A DNA stretch of 8,851 nt from Pseudomonadota bacterium. GTDB lineage: Bacteria > Pseudomonadota > Alphaproteobacteria > Rhizobiales > Tepidamorphaceae. This document shows positions 7,155 to 8,851 of the stretch, one piece after another. How positions within the stretch are numbered: the first letter of the stretch is position 1; each line of letters starts with the position of its first letter. A program made the position numbers and the translations under genes. The notes beneath the pieces are model-generated. The model saw nothing but the letters and a program-made list of their open reading frames with translations, did not search any database and was not told the origin of the DNA. Location: assembly GCA_023435545.1 (NCBI GenBank), contig JAEYRQ010000647.1, positions 1 to 8,851 of the forward strand. The letters run 5' to 3'.

Positions 7155-7179
7155 GGCGCGCCGGCAGACGCGGCGCGCC
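7155..7179 (+). repeat. Paired GGCGCGCC octamers upstream of clpP
   Basis: The 8-base palindrome GGCGCGCC occurs twice, at 7155-7162 and 7172-7179, nine bases apart. The copies can form an 8-bp stem ending 22 bases before the clpP start codon, just ahead of its ribosome-binding site. No T-run follows. It could affect clpP mRNA folding; any function is inference. Confidence 0.4.
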
Positions 7180-7201
7180 TTCAGCTTGAGCGGAGACATC
7201 C

Positions 7202-7846
7202 ATGCGCGATCCCGTTGACACCTACATGAACCTGCTCGTCCCGATGGTGGTCGAGCAGACCAACCGCGGCGAACGCGCCTTCGACATCTATTCCCGGCTG
7301 CTGAAGGAGCGGATCATTTTCGTGACCGGTCCGGTCGAGGACAACATGGCGACGCTGGTCACGGCCCAGCTCCTCTTCCTGGAGGCCGAGAACCCCAAGA
7401 AGGAGATCGCCATGTACATCAACTCTCCGGGCGGCGTGGTGACGTCGGGCCTGGCGATTTACGACACGATGCAGTTCATCCGTCCGGCGGTGTCGACGCT
7501 GTGCATCGGTCAGGCGGCCTCCATGGGCTCCCTGCTGCTGACCGCGGGCGAGGCCGGAATGCGTCACGCGCTGCCGAACGCGCGCATCCTGCTGCACCAG
7601 CCCTCGGGCGGGTTCCAGGGGCAGGCGTCCGACATCGAGCGCCATGCCGAGGACATCATTCGCATCAAGCGGCGCCTGAACGAGATCTACGTCAAGCACA
7701 CCGGGCGCGACTACGAGACCATCGAACGGGCGCTCGATCGCGACTATATCCTTACCGCGGCCGAATCGAAGGACTTCGGCATCGTCGACAGCGTGATCGA
7801 GAAGCGGACGGAGCCGGAGGCCGAGCCCGCCGGCAAGGGCCGCTGA
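7202..7846 (+). CDS. clpP: ATP-dependent Clp protease proteolytic subunit
   Basis: Serine peptidase that forms a barrel of two heptameric rings and degrades proteins fed in by ClpX or ClpA; cytoplasmic. The protein has 214 residues, usual for alphaproteobacteria. The full catalytic triad is visible: Ser107 in GQAASMGS, His132 in LLHQPSGG, and Asp181 in DRDYILTA. These spacings match the Ser97/His122/Asp171 triad of mature E. coli ClpP with a constant offset of ten. Start ATG 7202 has GGAG six bases upstream. The N-terminus [20 protein letters not shown] matches the family. The C-terminal extension after [14 protein letters not shown] is short. It lies between tig and clpX on the same strand, the common bacterial arrangement, with 125 and 185 bases of separation. 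Confidence 0.97.
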   Translation: MRDPVDTYMNLLVPMVVEQTNRGERAFDIYSRLLKERIIFVTGPVEDNMATLVTAQLLFLEAENPKKEIAMYINSPGGVVTSGLAIYDTMQFIRPAVSTLCIGQAASMGSLLLTAGEAGMRHALPNARILLHQPSGGFQGQASDIERHAEDIIRIKRRLNEIYVKHTGRDYETIERALDRDYILTAAESKDFGIVDSVIEKRTEPEAEPAGKGR

Positions 7847-7903
7847 ACCGGGCGCGGTAAACGTTAATGTCCTGTTGATCGATGCGAACCTAGCATGGTT
7901 GCA

Positions 7904-7932
7904 TTGGCCAACGGCGTTCTGGGGGCTATAAC
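7904..7932 (+). promoter_or_regulatory. Sigma-70-type promoter candidate for clpX
   Basis: TTGGCC (7904-7909) and TATAAC (7927-7932) are separated by exactly 17 bases. The start of transcription would fall near 7939, giving a clpX leader of about 90 bases. This suggests clpX is transcribed at least partly on its own rather than only by read-through from clpP. I see no clear heat-shock (RpoH-type) promoter here. Confidence 0.5.
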
Positions 7933-7941
7933 CATCGATGA

Positions 7942-7977
7942 GACCGGGTTCGCGGCGCGGGGGCCGCGATCCGGGTC
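7942..7977 (+). repeat. Long imperfect hairpin in the clpX leader
   Basis: GACCGGGTTCGCGGC (7942-7956) and GCCGCGATCCGGGTC (7963-7977) pair at 13 of 15 positions around a 6-base loop. It begins within a few bases of the predicted transcription start, so it would form the 5' end of the clpX mRNA. A second, smaller hairpin (GGCCC-GAC-GGGCC, 7995-8007) follows in the same leader. No T-run follows either one, so a role in RNA stability or translation is more likely than termination. Confidence 0.55.
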
Positions 7978-8031
7978 GAAACCGAAGTCCGAAAGGCCCG
8001 ACGGGCCCTCAGGGCGAACCGGAGTGACCGA

Positions 8032-8851
8032 ATGAGCAAGGTCAGCGGCAGCGATTCCAAGAACACGCTCTACTGCTCCTTTTGCGGCAAGAGCCAGCAT
8101 GAGGTGCGCAAGCTCATCGCAGGACCGACAGTGTTCATCTGCGACGAGTGCGTCGAGCTGTGCATGGACATCATCCGCGAGGAGAACAAGAATTCCTTCG
8201 TGAAGTCGAACGACGGCGTTCCGACGCCGGCGGAGATCTGCAAGGTTCTCGACGACTACGTGATCGGCCAGCCGCATGCCAAGCGCGTGCTGTCGGTGGC
8301 CGTGCACAACCACTACAAGCGCCTTAACCACAGCTCGAAGTCGAACGACGTCGAGCTGGCGAAGTCCAACATCCTGCTGATCGGTCCCACCGGCTGCGGC
8401 AAGACGCTGCTTGCGCAGACGCTCGCCCGCATCCTCGACGTTCCGTTCACCATGGCTGATGCGACGACGCTCACCGAGGCGGGGTATGTCGGCGAGGATG
8501 TCGAGAACATCATCCTGAAGCTGCTGCAGGCGGCCGATTACAACGTCGAGCGGGCGCAGCGCGGCATTGTCTACATCGACGAGGTCGACAAGATCAGCCG
8601 CAAGTCCGACAACCCCTCCATCACCCGTGATGTGTCGGGCGAGGGCGTCCAGCAGGCGCTCCTGAAGATCATGGAGGGCACGGTCGCCAGCGTGCCCCCG
8701 CAGGGCGGCCGCAAGCATCCGCAGCAGGAGTTTCTGCAGGTCGACACGACCAACATCCTGTTCATCTGCGGCGGCGCCTTCTCGGGCCTCGAGAAGATCA
8801 TCTCCTCGCGCGGGCAGGGTACCTCGATCGGCTTCGGCGCCGAGGTGAAGT
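8032..8851 (+). CDS. clpX: ATP-dependent Clp protease ATP-binding subunit ClpX (5' part, cut by the window end)
   Basis: AAA+ unfoldase that recognises substrates, unfolds them and threads them into ClpP. The window holds 273 codons plus one base of an estimated 420 or so, and the frame is open to the edge. The N-terminal zinc-binding domain has Cys15, Cys18, Cys37 and Cys40. Walker A GPTGCGKT is at 118-125, pore-loop GYVG at 151-154 and Walker [10 protein letters not shown] at 179-187 with Asp183/Glu184. Start ATG 8032 is preceded by GGAG with a seven-base spacer, and [20 protein letters not shown] is a family-like N-terminus. It follows clpP after 185 bases that carry its own likely promoter and a structured leader. 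Nothing seen suggests it is defective. Confidence 0.97.
   Translation, partial: MSKVSGSDSKNTLYCSFCGKSQHEVRKLIAGPTVFICDECVELCMDIIREENKNSFVKSNDGVPTPAEICKVLDDYVIGQPHAKRVLSVAVHNHYKRLNHSSKSNDVELAKSNILLIGPTGCGKTLLAQTLARILDVPFTMADATTLTEAGYVGEDVENIILKLLQAADYNVERAQRGIVYIDEVDKISRKSDNPSITRDVSGEGVQQALLKIMEGTVASVPPQGGRKHPQQEFLQVDTTNILFICGGAFSGLEKIISSRGQGTSIGFGAEVK

Noticed and set aside
7155..7179. Intrinsic terminator or recombination site at the GGCGCGCC pair
   Set aside because: No T-run follows the stem, and no recombinase gene or other site-specific recombination context is present.
5793..7199. 468-residue minus-strand open frame opposite tig with a hydrophobic Met/Val/Ile stretch
   Set aside because: The hydrophobic stretch is simply the reverse complement of the His/Asp codon tract, and the rest is a shadow of trigger factor.
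7864..8718. 284-residue minus-strand open frame opposite clpX
   Set aside because: Antisense to the well-supported clpX coding region and its leader; no domain or initiation signal supports it.

Overview
The window is GC-rich and carries eight protein genes plus one tRNA gene, nearly all housekeeping. Gene content, gene order and protein sequences point to an alphaproteobacterium, most likely of the Hyphomicrobiales (Rhizobiales): an adjacent glnB-glnA pair with a sigma-54-type promoter, a TadG-like von Willebrand protein, and tRNA-Leu followed by tig, clpP and clpX in one direction. The taxonomic call is inferred from family resemblance, without a database search.

Layout. (1) Positions 83-1965, minus strand: glnB (PII signal protein) then glnA (type I glutamine synthetase), ending in a strong intrinsic terminator. 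(2) Positions 1966-2189: divergent regulatory region with a sigma-54 -24/-12 promoter for glnB, a good NtrC-like box and a further dyad. (3) Positions 2190-3683, plus strand: bifunctional NAD(P)H-hydrate epimerase/dehydratase (nnr). (4) Positions 3793-5349, plus strand: an orphan TadE/G-type membrane-anchored von Willebrand factor A protein. (5) Positions 5459-5543: tRNA-Leu(UAG). (6) Positions 5634 to the end, plus strand: tig (trigger factor), clpP and the first 273 codons of clpX, a protein folding and degradation cluster.

How the parts work together. GlnB senses 2-oxoglutarate and glutamine, and through its Tyr51 uridylylation site it controls glutamine synthetase adenylylation (Tyr398 here) and the NtrB/NtrC system. 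The sigma-54/NtrC-type sites upstream of glnB would close that loop. Trigger factor meets nascent chains at the ribosome, and ClpXP degrades tagged or damaged proteins. Nnr repairs hydrated NADH/NADPH and has no obvious functional link to its neighbours.

I see no mobile element, CRISPR array, phage gene or defence system, and no wholly new system. The most unusual item is the trigger factor C-terminus, a 26-residue tract of 17 His, 8 Asp and 1 Gly that looks like a metal-binding tail of the kind known from SlyD. Also worth attention are the glnB regulatory region, the structured clpX leader and the orphan vWA protein. No gene-free stretch exceeds 300 bases.
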